A stretch of 64,000 nt of DNA from Amycolatopsis sp. A133 (GTDB lineage: Bacteria; Actinomycetota; Actinomycetes; Mycobacteriales; Pseudonocardiaceae). Of the stretch, positions 13,369 through 21,594 are shown piece by piece. The position numbers were made by a program, and so were the translations under genes. Position 1 is the stretch's first letter. Every line of letters starts with the position of its first letter. Location of the stretch: positions 1 to 64,000 of the forward strand of contig NZ_JAVHJU010000046.1 of NCBI RefSeq assembly GCF_031082405.1. The letters are read 5' to 3'. The notes beneath the pieces were generated by a model that was not told the origin of the DNA, did not search any database, and was given only the letters and a program-made list of their open reading frames with translations.

Positions 13369-14271
13369 TCAAGCCGTTCCGGACTTCACCGCCAACGTCA
13401 GCAACTCCGCCGCCGGACCCGTCAGCCGCCTCCCGGCCGGCCACACCGCGCGCAGCACCCGGCCCAGCTCCACCCCCTCCACCGGGACCGGCACCAACCG
13501 GCGCCCCGCCACTTCGCGCACCACGTCCAGGTCGCTGATCACCGCCGGGCCCGCTCCCGCGATCACCGCGTTGCGGACCGACGAGGCCGAGCCCAGCTCC
13601 AGCAACGGCTGCACCGGGCCCGCGCCGGCGCGGCGGAGCGCCGCCTCGACCGTCTCGCGGGTTCCGGAGCCCGGCTCCCGCACCACCAGCGGCGTCGCGG
13701 CCAGCTCCGCAGCCGTGAGCGGGCGGCGGCGCCTGGCCCACGGGTGCCCGGCCGGGACCACCACCACGAGCCGGTCCACCGCGACCCGGCGCGTCGCCAG
13801 GCCCGGCCACGGGCCCGGGGACTCGACGAACCCCAGGTCCACCCGGCCCCGCGCCACCAGGTCGGCGACCTGCTCGGAGTTCACCACCTCGAGCCCGACG
13901 TAGGTGTCCGGCCCGGTCCGCTTGACCTCGCCGATCCACGCGGGCACGAAGTGCTCGGCGAGCGTCATGCTCGCCGCCACCCGCAGCTGCGCGCCGCGCT
14001 GGGTGCGCAGTGCCTCCGCGCCCGTGCGCAGTCCGTCCACTTCGGCCAGCACCCGGTGGGCCCAGCCCGCGATCACCCGGCCGTCCGGGGTCAGCGCCGA
14101 GCCGCGGCGGGTGCGGTCCACCAGGGACAGTCCCAGCCGGCGTTCCAATGTGGACAGACGTTTGCTCGCCGACGGCTGGGCGATGCCGAGCGCCGCGGCC
14201 GCCTGGCCGATGCTGCCGAGGTCGTCGACGAGCACCAGCAGGCGCAGCGAGTCCAGGTCGGGTCCGGTCAT
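13369..14271 (-). CDS. LysR-family transcriptional regulator
   Basis: 300 residues. N-terminal winged helix: DSLRLLVLVDDLGSIGQAAAALGIAQPSASKRLSTLERRLGLSLVDR, residues 7-53. The usual periplasmic-binding-like effector domain follows. It is divergent from the YeiH-family membrane gene 70 nt away, the standard arrangement for LysR control of a transporter. A perfect inverted repeat overlaps the start codon. TAGACT lies 6 nt before the ATG and there is no Shine-Dalgarno, so the mRNA is probably leaderless and self-repressed. Confidence 0.92.
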   Translation of the reverse strand: MTGPDLDSLRLLVLVDDLGSIGQAAAALGIAQPSASKRLSTLERRLGLSLVDRTRRGSALTPDGRVIAGWAHRVLAEVDGLRTGAEALRTQRGAQLRVAASMTLAEHFVPAWIGEVKRTGPDTYVGLEVVNSEQVADLVARGRVDLGFVESPGPWPGLATRRVAVDRLVVVVPAGHPWARRRRPLTAAELAATPLVVREPGSGTRETVEAALRRAGAGPVQPLLELGSASSVRNAVIAGAGPAVISDLDVVREVAGRRLVPVPVEGVELGRVLRAVWPAGRRLTGPAAELLTLAVKSGTA

Positions 14272-14288
14272 AGCTTCAGTCTATGACC
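14266..14288. promoter_or_regulatory. LysR operator over the regulator's start codon
   Basis: GGTCATAG (14266-14273) and CTATGACC (14281-14288) form a perfect 8-bp inverted repeat with a 7-nt spacer, containing a T-N11-A LysR box (T14271/A14283). It covers the -10 box and ATG of the LysR gene. It lies about 55 nt upstream of the divergent membrane gene, placed for autorepression and activation. Confidence 0.7.
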
Positions 14289-14341
14289 TCACCCCGGACT
14301 GCCGGCTACCGCGCACGCCCGGCACCGGCGACGCTGGAGGC

Positions 14342-15310
14342 ATGGCACTGACATCGGCGAAAACCTCCGGCCTCGCGATCACCGGGCTCGGGGTCGCCGC
14401 GGCGTACGCGCTCAGCTCGGCGTGGCCGGTGGCCGGCGCGCTCACCGTCGCGGTCGTGCTGGGTGTCGTCGCCGGGAGCACGCCCTTCTTGACCGGCGAG
14501 CACCGCCGGGCCGTCGCCGCGGTCACCAAGCGCCTGCTGCGCGCGGGCGTCGTCCTGCTCGGCCTCCAGCTCGCCGTCCCGACCGTGCTCGCGCTCGGCC
14601 CGGGCACGCTCGCCGCCGTCGTGCTGACGGTCGCGGTCACCTTCCTCGGCACGCTCGGCCTCGCCCGGCTGGTCCGGGTGCCGCGCGGGCTCGCCCTGCT
14701 GGTCGCCACCGGGTTTTCGATCTGCGGTGCTTCGGCGATTGCCGCGATGGAAGGCGTGATCGAGCGCGACGACGAAGACGTCGCGACCGCCGTCGCGCTC
14801 GTCACCTGCTACGGCAGCTTCACCCTGGCCGCCCTGCCCCTGCTCGCCCGTGCCCTGGGCCTCGACGCCACCCGCACCGGCAGCTGGGCGGGGATTTCGG
14901 TGCACGAGGTCGCCCAGGTCGTCGCGGCGGCCGGACCCGCGGGCGCCGCCGCGGTCGGGATCGCCGTTGTGGTGAAGCTGAGCCGCGTCTTCCTGCTCGC
15001 CCCGGTGGTCGCACTGGTCGGCGCCGCCGAACGCGGCCGTCGCGACGGGCACGCCCCGCTCGTGCCGCTGTTCGTCCTCGGCTTCCTCGCGATGGTCGCC
15101 GTCCGGAGCACCGGGCTCGTTCCCGCGTTCGTGCTCGACGTCGCGAAGACCGCTTCGACGCTCTTGCTCGCGGGCGCGCTGTTCGGCCTCGGCTGCGCCG
15201 TCCGGCTCGGTACGTTGCTGCGCGGCGGCGGCCGGGCCCTGCTCCTGGGTCTCCTGTCCACGCTTCTGGTGCTGGGGACCGGGTTCGGCACCCTGGCCGC
15301 GTTCACCTGA
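14342..15310 (+). CDS. YeiH-family membrane protein (putative sulfate/anion exporter)
   Basis: 322 residues with about nine to ten hydrophobic segments. The block GFSICGASAIAAMEGVIERDDEDVATAVALVTCYGS is the YeiH (UPF0324, PSE family) signature. Family members are annotated as putative sulfate exporters, and E. coli yeiH is controlled by the LysR protein YeiE. The same pairing is seen here. The GGAGG lies only 1 nt before the ATG, too close to act normally. A GACGCT -10-like box 6 nt upstream makes a leaderless mRNA possible. Transport substrate is not determinable here. Confidence 0.87.
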   Translation: MALTSAKTSGLAITGLGVAAAYALSSAWPVAGALTVAVVLGVVAGSTPFLTGEHRRAVAAVTKRLLRAGVVLLGLQLAVPTVLALGPGTLAAVVLTVAVTFLGTLGLARLVRVPRGLALLVATGFSICGASAIAAMEGVIERDDEDVATAVALVTCYGSFTLAALPLLARALGLDATRTGSWAGISVHEVAQVVAAAGPAGAAAVGIAVVVKLSRVFLLAPVVALVGAAERGRRDGHAPLVPLFVLGFLAMVAVRSTGLVPAFVLDVAKTASTLLLAGALFGLGCAVRLGTLLRGGGRALLLGLLSTLLVLGTGFGTLAAFT

Positions 15311-15350
15311 ACTTCCCCTGCCGGTTACGTGTAGTTCGTTATACGCGAAG

Positions 15351-15370
15351 TTGTACGGGTCTTGTACGGG
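15351..15370 (+). promoter_or_regulatory. 11-nt-spaced direct repeat upstream of the sialidase gene
   Basis: TTGTACGGG occurs at 15351-15359 and 15362-15370, one helical turn apart. A second pair, GACGTAG x2, lies at 15393-15406. Both sit between the YeiH gene and the sialidase start at 15429. One-turn direct repeats often mark an activator site, but no family can be assigned. Confidence 0.35.
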
Positions 15371-15428
15371 CCGCGTCGACGCTGGTTGCCGAGACGTAGG
15401 ACGTAGAACGACCGTAGGGAGTTTCACC

Positions 15429-16913
15429 GTGAAGATCACCCGACTCGCCCAAGGCCTGCTGGCCGGGCTGCTGGGGTGCGCGGCCGTCGCCGTGCCGGCG
15501 GCCGTCGGTTCCGCGACGGCACAGGCCGACGTGGCCAGCACCCTGGTCTTCAACAAGAACACCGACAACCACGACTGCTACCGCATCCCCACCATCGTCA
15601 AGGCGAACAACGGTGACCTGCTCGCCTTCGCCGAGGGCCGCAACGAGGGCGCCAGCTTCTGCAACGACCTCGGCAAGATCGACCTCGTGATGAAGCGCTC
15701 CACCGACGGCGGCAAGACGTGGGGCGCGCTGAACACCGTCATCACCGCGTTCGGTGACGTGAAGGGAAACCCCGCGCCGATCGTCATCCCGGGCAGCAAC
15801 CGGATCGTGCTGCTGTCGACCATGCAGTGCTTCACCAGTCCCGACTGCGGCCGGGTCCCGCGCGTGTCCATCAGCGAGGACAACGGGAAGACGTGGGGCG
15901 CGCCGAAGACGCTGACCGCGGAACTCGGCTTCTCGGCCGCGCCGGGCTGGCTGGCCACCGGGCCGTCCCACGGGATCGTGCTGACGCGCGGCGCCCACGC
16001 GGGCCGGCTCGTCGCCGGGATGAGCTACTCGAACGTCGGCGCGCTGGTCTACAGCGACGACAAGGGCAGCACGTGGCACCTCGGCGCCACCGACAAGCCG
16101 GCAACGAGTGCGCTGAACCCGCAGGAGATCAGCGTCACCGAGCTCAACGACGGCCGGGTCTACGCCGCCGCCCGCAACCAGGCGAACGACGGCAACCGGT
16201 GCCTGGCCGACGGCACGAACAACCGGGCGTTCGCGATCAGCTCGGACGGCGGCGCGACCTTCAGCTCGAAGTTCGCCTTCGCCACGGACCTCGTCACCCC
16301 GGTCGTCGAGGGTTCGACGGCGCGCATGAGCGCCACCGACACCGGCGGCAAGTACAACCGCATCGTCTTCGCCGCACCGTCCACTTGCGACCGCCGCAAG
16401 GAACTGCGGGTCCACTCGTCGTTCGACGAGGGCGCCAACTGGACCGGCACCGCAGGCAGCGTGCTCGTGTGGGGGCAGGACGCGTCGTACTCGGACATGG
16501 TGCAGCTGTCCCAGTCGTCGGTCGGAGTGGTGTTCGAAGCAGGCCCCGAGGGCCACGCCAACGATTCGATCCGCTACGCCACGGTCACCGAAGCCGCTCT
16601 CGGCGCGCCGGCCTGCGGTGGTGGCTACAGCGTGATCGATTCGCGGCCGCTCGGCACGGCGGGCTCGGTCTACCTGTCGTACAACGCTTCCAACGGCAAG
16701 AACTGCGTCAGCACGATGAAGAGCGCGTCCACCGGGACGGGCACGGCGACCTCGGCCTACCTGGAGGTCAAGGGCTCGGCACGGGTCACCGACTCCGGCT
16801 CGTTCTCCTACTTCGCCGGCCCGGTCTCGGCGGCCGCGGCGGACAAGTGCGTGAAGTGGGGCGGCTCGGCCGGGGGCCAGTCCTTCACCAGCGAGTTCGA
16901 GCACTGCAGCTGA
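15429..16913 (+). CDS. Secreted exo-alpha-sialidase (GH33-type)
   Basis: 494 residues. A Sec signal peptide (about 1-35) precedes a six-bladed propeller. The arginine-bearing CYRIPTIV motif is near residue 50. At least four Asp-box blade turns follow: STDGGKTWG, SEDNGKTWG, SDDKGSTWH and SSDGGATFS, with a degenerate SFDEGANWT. This combination is diagnostic of sialidases, which release terminal sialic acid from glycoconjugates outside the cell. The last ~100 residues probably form a small beta domain. The GTG at 15429 has GGGAG upstream. It is followed by two strong hairpins. An SHS-like MFS transporter lies 2.7 kb away but is not in the same transcript. Confidence 0.9.
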   Translation: MKITRLAQGLLAGLLGCAAVAVPAAVGSATAQADVASTLVFNKNTDNHDCYRIPTIVKANNGDLLAFAEGRNEGASFCNDLGKIDLVMKRSTDGGKTWGALNTVITAFGDVKGNPAPIVIPGSNRIVLLSTMQCFTSPDCGRVPRVSISEDNGKTWGAPKTLTAELGFSAAPGWLATGPSHGIVLTRGAHAGRLVAGMSYSNVGALVYSDDKGSTWHLGATDKPATSALNPQEISVTELNDGRVYAAARNQANDGNRCLADGTNNRAFAISSDGGATFSSKFAFATDLVTPVVEGSTARMSATDTGGKYNRIVFAAPSTCDRRKELRVHSSFDEGANWTGTAGSVLVWGQDASYSDMVQLSQSSVGVVFEAGPEGHANDSIRYATVTEAALGAPACGGGYSVIDSRPLGTAGSVYLSYNASNGKNCVSTMKSASTGTGTATSAYLEVKGSARVTDSGSFSYFAGPVSAAAADKCVKWGGSAGGQSFTSEFEHCS

Positions 16914-16921
16914 GCCGCGAA

Positions 16922-16954
16922 GGGTGGGACCCGCGCACCGGCCGGGTCCCACCC
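16922..16954. terminator. Hairpin 1 between convergent genes
   Basis: GGGTGGGACCC (16922-16932) and GGGTCCCACCC (16944-16954) pair perfectly over 11 bp with an 11-nt loop, just after the sialidase stop. Confidence 0.75.
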
Positions 16955-16958
16955 CTCC

Positions 16959-16995
16959 CCCGTGCCACCCGGCCCCCTCGCCCGGGTGGCACGGG
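16959..16995. terminator. Hairpin 2 between convergent genes
   Basis: A 14-bp perfect stem (CCCGTGCCACCCGG, 16959-16972, with its complement at 16982-16995) and 9-nt loop. It ends 4 nt before the stop codon of the convergent minus-strand gene. Tandem hairpins would insulate the two convergent transcripts. Confidence 0.75.
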
Positions 16996-16999
16996 CAGT

Positions 17000-17608
17000 T
17001 CAGAACCCGGTGCAGCTGGCGACGGCGCCGGGCCCGGCCGCGGTCGCGGTCTTGGCTTCCTTGCCGTCGACGACGACCTTGCAGCCGACCGAGCCGCCGT
17101 CCGGCCCGGCGGTCACGGTGAACTGGGCCCCGGCGAGGAAGCCGGTGGCTTCGACGGTCTTGGTCCACGGCACCGATGCCGCCGTCTCGCTGTTGATCAG
17201 GATCGTGTCGCGGTCGAAGGTGCTGTAGTCGATGTCGACGGCCTTCGCGTCCCCGCTCACCTCGTAGGTGATGGTGTGGTGCTGGGTGGCCTGCTCGTTC
17301 ACGTCGCTGATCGCCTTGCCGATCAGCACGACCCACAGGATGCTCACGACCAGGCCGAGCAGGGACACGACGACGCCGGCGATCGAGAGGCCCTTGTTGG
17401 TCGCCTTCCCGGCGCGCACTCTGGCGGCACCGACCGCCGACAGGATCAGGCCGAGCACGGACAGGGGCCAGGCGATCACCCCGGCGACCGGGATCGGCGC
17501 GACCACCAGCCCGATCAGGCCGAGGACGAACCCGGCCGTGCCCAGGCCGTTGCGGGGCGGCGCCGCCGGCGGGGCCGGGTGCTGCCGGAGCGGGGTGTAG
17601 TCGGTCAT
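17000..17608 (-). CDS. DUF4190 membrane protein with MmpS-like C-terminal domain
   Basis: 202 residues. Two hydrophobic hairpin segments (GFVLGLIGLVVAPIPVAGVIAWPLSVLGLIL and GLSIAGVVVSLLGLVVSILWVVLIG) form a DUF4190 module at about 20-115. An extracytoplasmic beta domain with HTITYEVSGDAKAVDIDYSTFD resembles mycobacterial MmpS proteins, which assist MmpL lipid exporters. No MmpL gene is nearby, so a role in envelope lipid export is only suggested. The ATG at 17608 was chosen because AAAGGAA precedes it. It is divergent from the two-component genes. Confidence 0.8.
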   Translation of the reverse strand: MTDYTPLRQHPAPPAAPPRNGLGTAGFVLGLIGLVVAPIPVAGVIAWPLSVLGLILSAVGAARVRAGKATNKGLSIAGVVVSLLGLVVSILWVVLIGKAISDVNEQATQHHTITYEVSGDAKAVDIDYSTFDRDTILINSETAASVPWTKTVEATGFLAGAQFTVTAGPDGGSVGCKVVVDGKEAKTATAAGPGAVASCTGF

Positions 17609-17775
17609 CGGGGTTCCTTTCGCCTCTGCTTGACGGCGAGAAGGAGACCAGCGGCGCGGTCCCGCCCGCGTCGTCCGCAGGCCTCGACCGGGTACGACAA
17701 AAGTCGTCACCGGCCGCCGGACGGACGAGCGGAACGGCTGATGGGGATGCGCTGGCCACCTCGTACGCTGACCCC

Positions 17776-18975
17776 ATGGGACGGTCCGTGCTGGGCGTGG
17801 TGTGCACCGTGCTGGCGGTCGCCGCGAGTGTGGTGACGGGCATCGTGAACGTGTCGCTGGAGATCAGCCTGCCCGGTACCGACGAACTGCACGTGACGGC
17901 CGCGGCGGTGCTCGGCTGGCTGCTGGGGATCGGCGCGTCGGTCCTGCTGGTCTGGCGGTGGCGCCGGCCCCTGGTCGTGACGGGCGTCGCGGTGGTGCCG
18001 CCGCTGCTGCTGGTGGCCGACTCGCTGGCCGCGTTGATCGCCCTCGCCGCGCTCGCGTCCCGTTTCACCGGCTGGTGGCGCTGGAGCGCGGCGGCGCTCG
18101 TGTTCGCCGCGACCGGGCTCGCGGTGTGGCGCGACGCGAGCCGGCCCGTGGACATGTCGCTGGCCGAGGCCTGGATCTCGACCGAGACGACCGGGGCCAA
18201 GCTGATCGGCGTCGTCGTCACCGCGGCGATCTACACGGCGGTCCCGCTCACCTTGGGGATCGTCCGGTACAGCCTCACCGAGAAGGGGCGCCGGATCGCC
18301 GAAGAGGCGGCCCTGCGCGACCAGGTCGCGCGGCGGGAGGAGCAGGCGCGGATCGCCCGCGAGATGCACGACGTCCTCGGGCACCGGCTGTCCCTGCTTT
18401 CGCTGCAGGCGGGTGCTTTGGAGGTCACCGCCGCCACGGCGCCGGACGCCGCGGAGGCGGCCAAGACGGTGCGGACCACCGCCCGGCAGTCGCTCGACGA
18501 CCTGCGTCAGGTGATCGGGGTGCTGCGCGGCGCGGGCTTCGCCGACCGGGCACCCGGCGGCCCCGCGGAGCCGCCCCAGCCGACGCTGGCCGAGATCCCC
18601 GACCTGATCACCGGCGCCCGCCAGGCCGGTCTGGCGGTCAACGTGACGATCCTGCTCGACCAGGCGTCGACGGCCCCGGCGCCGCTCGGCACGGCGGCGT
18701 ACCGGATCCTCCAGGAAGCACTGACCAACGTGCTCCGGCACGCGCCGGGAGCGCCGGCGGAGCTGCTGGTGCGCGGCGGCCCGGGTGCGGGGTTGTCGCT
18801 CGAGGTGTTCAACCCGCTGCCGCCGCACCCGGTGCCGTCCCCGGGGTCGGGCACCGGGCTCACCGGTGTCAACGAGCGGATCGCCCTGCTCGGCGGCTCG
18901 TTGTCGGCCGGCCCGGTCGACGAGCGGACGTTCGCGCTGCGGGCCTGGCTGCCGTGGGTGGCCCCGGCGCCCTAG
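17776..18975 (+). CDS. NarL-type sensor histidine kinase
   Basis: 399 residues. Five to six N-terminal membrane segments (about 5-165) lack a large sensor loop. A short coiled coil leads into the HisKA_3 dimerisation box REMHDVLGHRLSLLSLQAGALE, with the phospho-accepting His near residue 198. The HATPase domain follows, with EALTNVLRHAPGA as N box and SGTGLTGVNERI as G box (near 315-375). It would sense a membrane or envelope signal and phosphorylate the regulator encoded 9 nt downstream. TACGCT lies 6 nt before the ATG with no Shine-Dalgarno, suggesting a leaderless mRNA. Confidence 0.92.
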   Translation: MGRSVLGVVCTVLAVAASVVTGIVNVSLEISLPGTDELHVTAAAVLGWLLGIGASVLLVWRWRRPLVVTGVAVVPPLLLVADSLAALIALAALASRFTGWWRWSAAALVFAATGLAVWRDASRPVDMSLAEAWISTETTGAKLIGVVVTAAIYTAVPLTLGIVRYSLTEKGRRIAEEAALRDQVARREEQARIAREMHDVLGHRLSLLSLQAGALEVTAATAPDAAEAAKTVRTTARQSLDDLRQVIGVLRGAGFADRAPGGPAEPPQPTLAEIPDLITGARQAGLAVNVTILLDQASTAPAPLGTAAYRILQEALTNVLRHAPGAPAELLVRGGPGAGLSLEVFNPLPPHPVPSPGSGTGLTGVNERIALLGGSLSAGPVDERTFALRAWLPWVAPAP

Positions 18976-18984
18976 CATGGGCGG

Positions 18985-19644
18985 GTGAGCGTGCGCGTAC
19001 TGCTCGTCGACGACGACCCGCTGGTCCGCACCGGACTGTCCATGCTCCTGGGCAGCGCGCCGGATTTGCAGGTGGTCGCGGAGGCGGGCGACGGCGACGA
19101 AGCGGTCCGGCAGGTCGCCCGGCACGCACCGGACGTGGTGATCATGGACATCCGGATGCGCCGCATGAACGGCCTCGTAGCGACGGCTGCGGTGCTGGCC
19201 CAGCCCCGGCCGCCGAAGGTGCTCATCCTGACGACGTTCGACTTGGACGAGTACGTGTTCGAGGCGCTGGCGGCGGGAGCAAGCGGCTTCCTGCTGAAGG
19301 AGGGCTCGCCGCAGGAGATCATCGAGGGCGTCCGGGTGGTGGCGAAGGGCGACGCGATGCTGTCACCGCGGACGACAAAACAGCTGATCGGCCAGTTCGT
19401 GGCGACGCGGGCGAATCCGCGGAGGAGTTTGGCCCAGGCGAAGCTGGAGCGGCTCAGCGATCGGGAACGGCAGATAGTGACGGCGGTGGCGCAGGGGAAG
19501 CCCAACGCGGTGATCGCGGCGGAGCTGTTCCTCAGCGAGGCGACGGTGAAGACGCACATCACGCGGACGTTCGCGAAGCTGGACGTGTCGAACCGGGTGC
19601 AGTTGACGATCTTCGCTTATGAAGCGGCGCTTGTGACGCCGTGA
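18985..19644 (+). CDS. NarL/LuxR-type response regulator
   Basis: 219 residues. The receiver domain has the acidic pair VDDDP and phospho-acceptor Asp in VVIMDIRM (near residue 54), with Lys in FLLKEGSP. The C-terminal LuxR helix-turn-helix is LSDRERQIVTAVAQGKPNAVIAAELFLSEATVKTHITRTFAKL (near 153-195). The GTG starts 9 nt after the kinase stop behind a GGGCGG site, so the two are one operon. It converges with the MFS gene with one base between the stops. Confidence 0.94.
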   Translation: MSVRVLLVDDDPLVRTGLSMLLGSAPDLQVVAEAGDGDEAVRQVARHAPDVVIMDIRMRRMNGLVATAAVLAQPRPPKVLILTTFDLDEYVFEALAAGASGFLLKEGSPQEIIEGVRVVAKGDAMLSPRTTKQLIGQFVATRANPRRSLAQAKLERLSDRERQIVTAVAQGKPNAVIAAELFLSEATVKTHITRTFAKLDVSNRVQLTIFAYEAALVTP

Positions 19645-19645
19645 G

Positions 19646-20917
19646 CTACTTCGAACCCGCCGGTGCCGTAGCCACCGCCGACTCGCCGAACTTGATCCCC
19701 TTCGCCTCCTTCCCGATCGCCGTCAGCACCGCCACCGCGATCAGTCCCGGCACCACCGTCCACACCAGCGCCGAGGTGTACCCGTGGGACTCCGCGATCG
19801 CCTGCTGGATCGGCAGGTTCAACGCCGCCAGCAGATTTCCCAGCTGGTACGTCACTCCCGGGTAGAACCCGCGGATCGCGTCCGGGGACATCTCCGTCAG
19901 GTGCGCCGGGATCACGCCCCACGCTCCCTGGACCATGATCTGCATCAGGAACGATCCCAGCGCCAGCATGCCCGCCCCGTGGTCGACCGCGAAGATCGGG
20001 ACCACCGGGAGCCCCAGCACCGCCGCCGTCACGATGGTGCGGCGGCGGCCCAGCCGCTCCGACAGCGTGCCGAACACACACCCGCCGATGATCGCTCCGA
20101 TGTTGTACAGCACCGCGATCCACGTGCTCGTCGAGGCACTCAGCCCCGCGCCGCCGTTTTCGTGGGCCTTCAGGAAGCTCGGGTAGACGTCCTGGGTTCC
20201 GTGGCTCATCCAGTTGAACGCCGTCATCAGCAGGATGAGGTACCCGAAGCGGCGGATCACCTTCGGGTTCAGCAGGATGTCCTTGACCGACGTCCGCGTC
20301 ACCTTCAGCTTCTCGCGCGCGGTCTCCCACACCTCCGATTCGCGGACGCGCGCGCGGATCAGCAGGCTGATCAACGCCGGGAAGATGCTCAGCACGAAGA
20401 TCCAGCGCCACTGCAGGCCGAGCGCCGAATGGAACAGCAGGTACGCCAGCGCCGCCAGCAGGTAGCCGATCGAATAGCCGACCTGCAGCAAGCCCGAGAA
20501 GAACCCGCGGCGCTCGACCGGGATCTTCTCCATCGCCAGCGCCGCGCCCAGGCCCCACTCGCCGCCCATGCCGATGCCGTAGACGAACCGGAGCACGAGC
20601 AGCACCGGGTAGTTCGGGGCGAACGCGCACAGCAGGCCGGCCACCGAATACAGCAGGACGTCGGCCATCAGCGGGATCCGGCGGCCGACCCGGTCGGCCC
20701 ACAGGCCGAACAGGAGCGCGCCGACCGGGCGCATCACCAGCGTTGCCGTCGTGATGAACGCCAGCTGCGTCGCCGTCGCGCCGAACGAGGCGTCCTTGGC
20801 GATGTCGGCCAGGACGAACACGACGAGGAAGTAGTCGAACGAGTCCATGCTCCAGCCCAGCAGCGCCGCGAGGAACGCGTTGCGCTGGTCCGAGGTAAGC
20901 GCTTTCCGATCCGGCAC
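19646..20917 (-). CDS. MFS transporter, SHS-like (sialate/lactate:H+ symporter type)
   Basis: 423 residues with twelve predicted membrane segments. The loop motif ADRVGRRIPLMADV is the MFS signature. LLGWSMDSFDYFLVVFVLADIAKD, GGEWGLGAALAMEKIP and SHGTQDVYPSFLKA resemble the sialate:H+ symporter family, which includes NanT and the JEN1 lactate carriers. Substrate cannot be read from sequence: sialic acid (given the sialidase gene nearby) and monocarboxylates are both possible. GTG 20917 was preferred to GTG 20971 because TTGCCC-N18-TAGACC (about 20960-20990) would start transcription downstream of the earlier codon. Confidence 0.87.
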   Translation of the reverse strand: MPDRKALTSDQRNAFLAALLGWSMDSFDYFLVVFVLADIAKDASFGATATQLAFITTATLVMRPVGALLFGLWADRVGRRIPLMADVLLYSVAGLLCAFAPNYPVLLVLRFVYGIGMGGEWGLGAALAMEKIPVERRGFFSGLLQVGYSIGYLLAALAYLLFHSALGLQWRWIFVLSIFPALISLLIRARVRESEVWETAREKLKVTRTSVKDILLNPKVIRRFGYLILLMTAFNWMSHGTQDVYPSFLKAHENGGAGLSASTSTWIAVLYNIGAIIGGCVFGTLSERLGRRRTIVTAAVLGLPVVPIFAVDHGAGMLALGSFLMQIMVQGAWGVIPAHLTEMSPDAIRGFYPGVTYQLGNLLAALNLPIQQAIAESHGYTSALVWTVVPGLIAVAVLTAIGKEAKGIKFGESAVATAPAGSK

Positions 20918-20996
20918 GTTCGCCCCGTTCCGTCGGTTTCCCACCGGAAGACCCCAGGCACGGTCTAGCACCCACCACCCGGGGCGGGCAAGGGGT

Positions 20997-21503
20997 TCAG
21001 AGCGCGACGCGGATGCGGACCCGGCGGCCGACGTCGCGGGCCCACGCCTTGATCCGGTCCCAGTCGCGGAAATCGCCGGCCCGCCGGCCCGACGCCAGCA
21101 GCTTCGGGATCAGGCCGTGCACGGTCGCCGGGTCCAGCCGGCCGCCGAAGGTGGCCGTGCGCTCCGCGTCGATGCGCGCGGCCAGCAGGGCGACGTTCGC
21201 CGGCAGGCTCACCTGGTGCGTGGCCGCGCCGGGGCCGCACGGTCCGCTGTGGAACAACCACACCGGACGCTCGGCGAGCGCCCGGGCGTTGCGTTCCAGG
21301 AACCGGACGGCCTCCGGGCGCCACCGGTGGTAGTACAGGGCACTGCCGACGACGACCGCGCCGTAGTGCTCGACGCCGGCCACGTCGGCGGCGTCGCGCA
21401 CGTCGACGGTCAGGCCCGCTTCGCCGAGTTCGGCGGCGATGACCTCCGCGATCTGCCGGGTTCCGCCGTGCCGCCCGGCGTAGGCGACGAGGACTGCGGT
21501 CAT
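20997..21503 (-). CDS. Flavodoxin-fold protein, possible electron donor to the NO synthase
   Basis: 168 residues. The start VLVAYAGRHGGTRQIAEVIAAEL matches the FMN phosphate-binding loop of flavodoxins of the HemG-like type (Flavodoxin_5). VVVGSALYYHRWRPEAVRFLERN and VWLFHSGPCG form the other flavin loops. It would carry electrons, or oxidise protoporphyrinogen if HemG-like. It lies 91 nt downstream of the NO synthase gene on the same strand. Bacterial NO synthases lack a reductase domain and borrow flavodoxins, so a dedicated partner is plausible. ATG 21503 begins the family homology. A TAGCGT box near 21575 could give it its own promoter. Confidence 0.85.
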   Translation of the reverse strand: MTAVLVAYAGRHGGTRQIAEVIAAELGEAGLTVDVRDAADVAGVEHYGAVVVGSALYYHRWRPEAVRFLERNARALAERPVWLFHSGPCGPGAATHQVSLPANVALLAARIDAERTATFGGRLDPATVHGLIPKLLASGRRAGDFRDWDRIKAWARDVGRRVRIRVAL

Positions 21504-21594
21504 GCGTCCCATTGTCGGCCCTCGCGGACCGGACTGCCCCACGGGTTGCGCACGATCCGCCGAACGGGCGCTTCCACGCTACTCTCCGCGGTTC

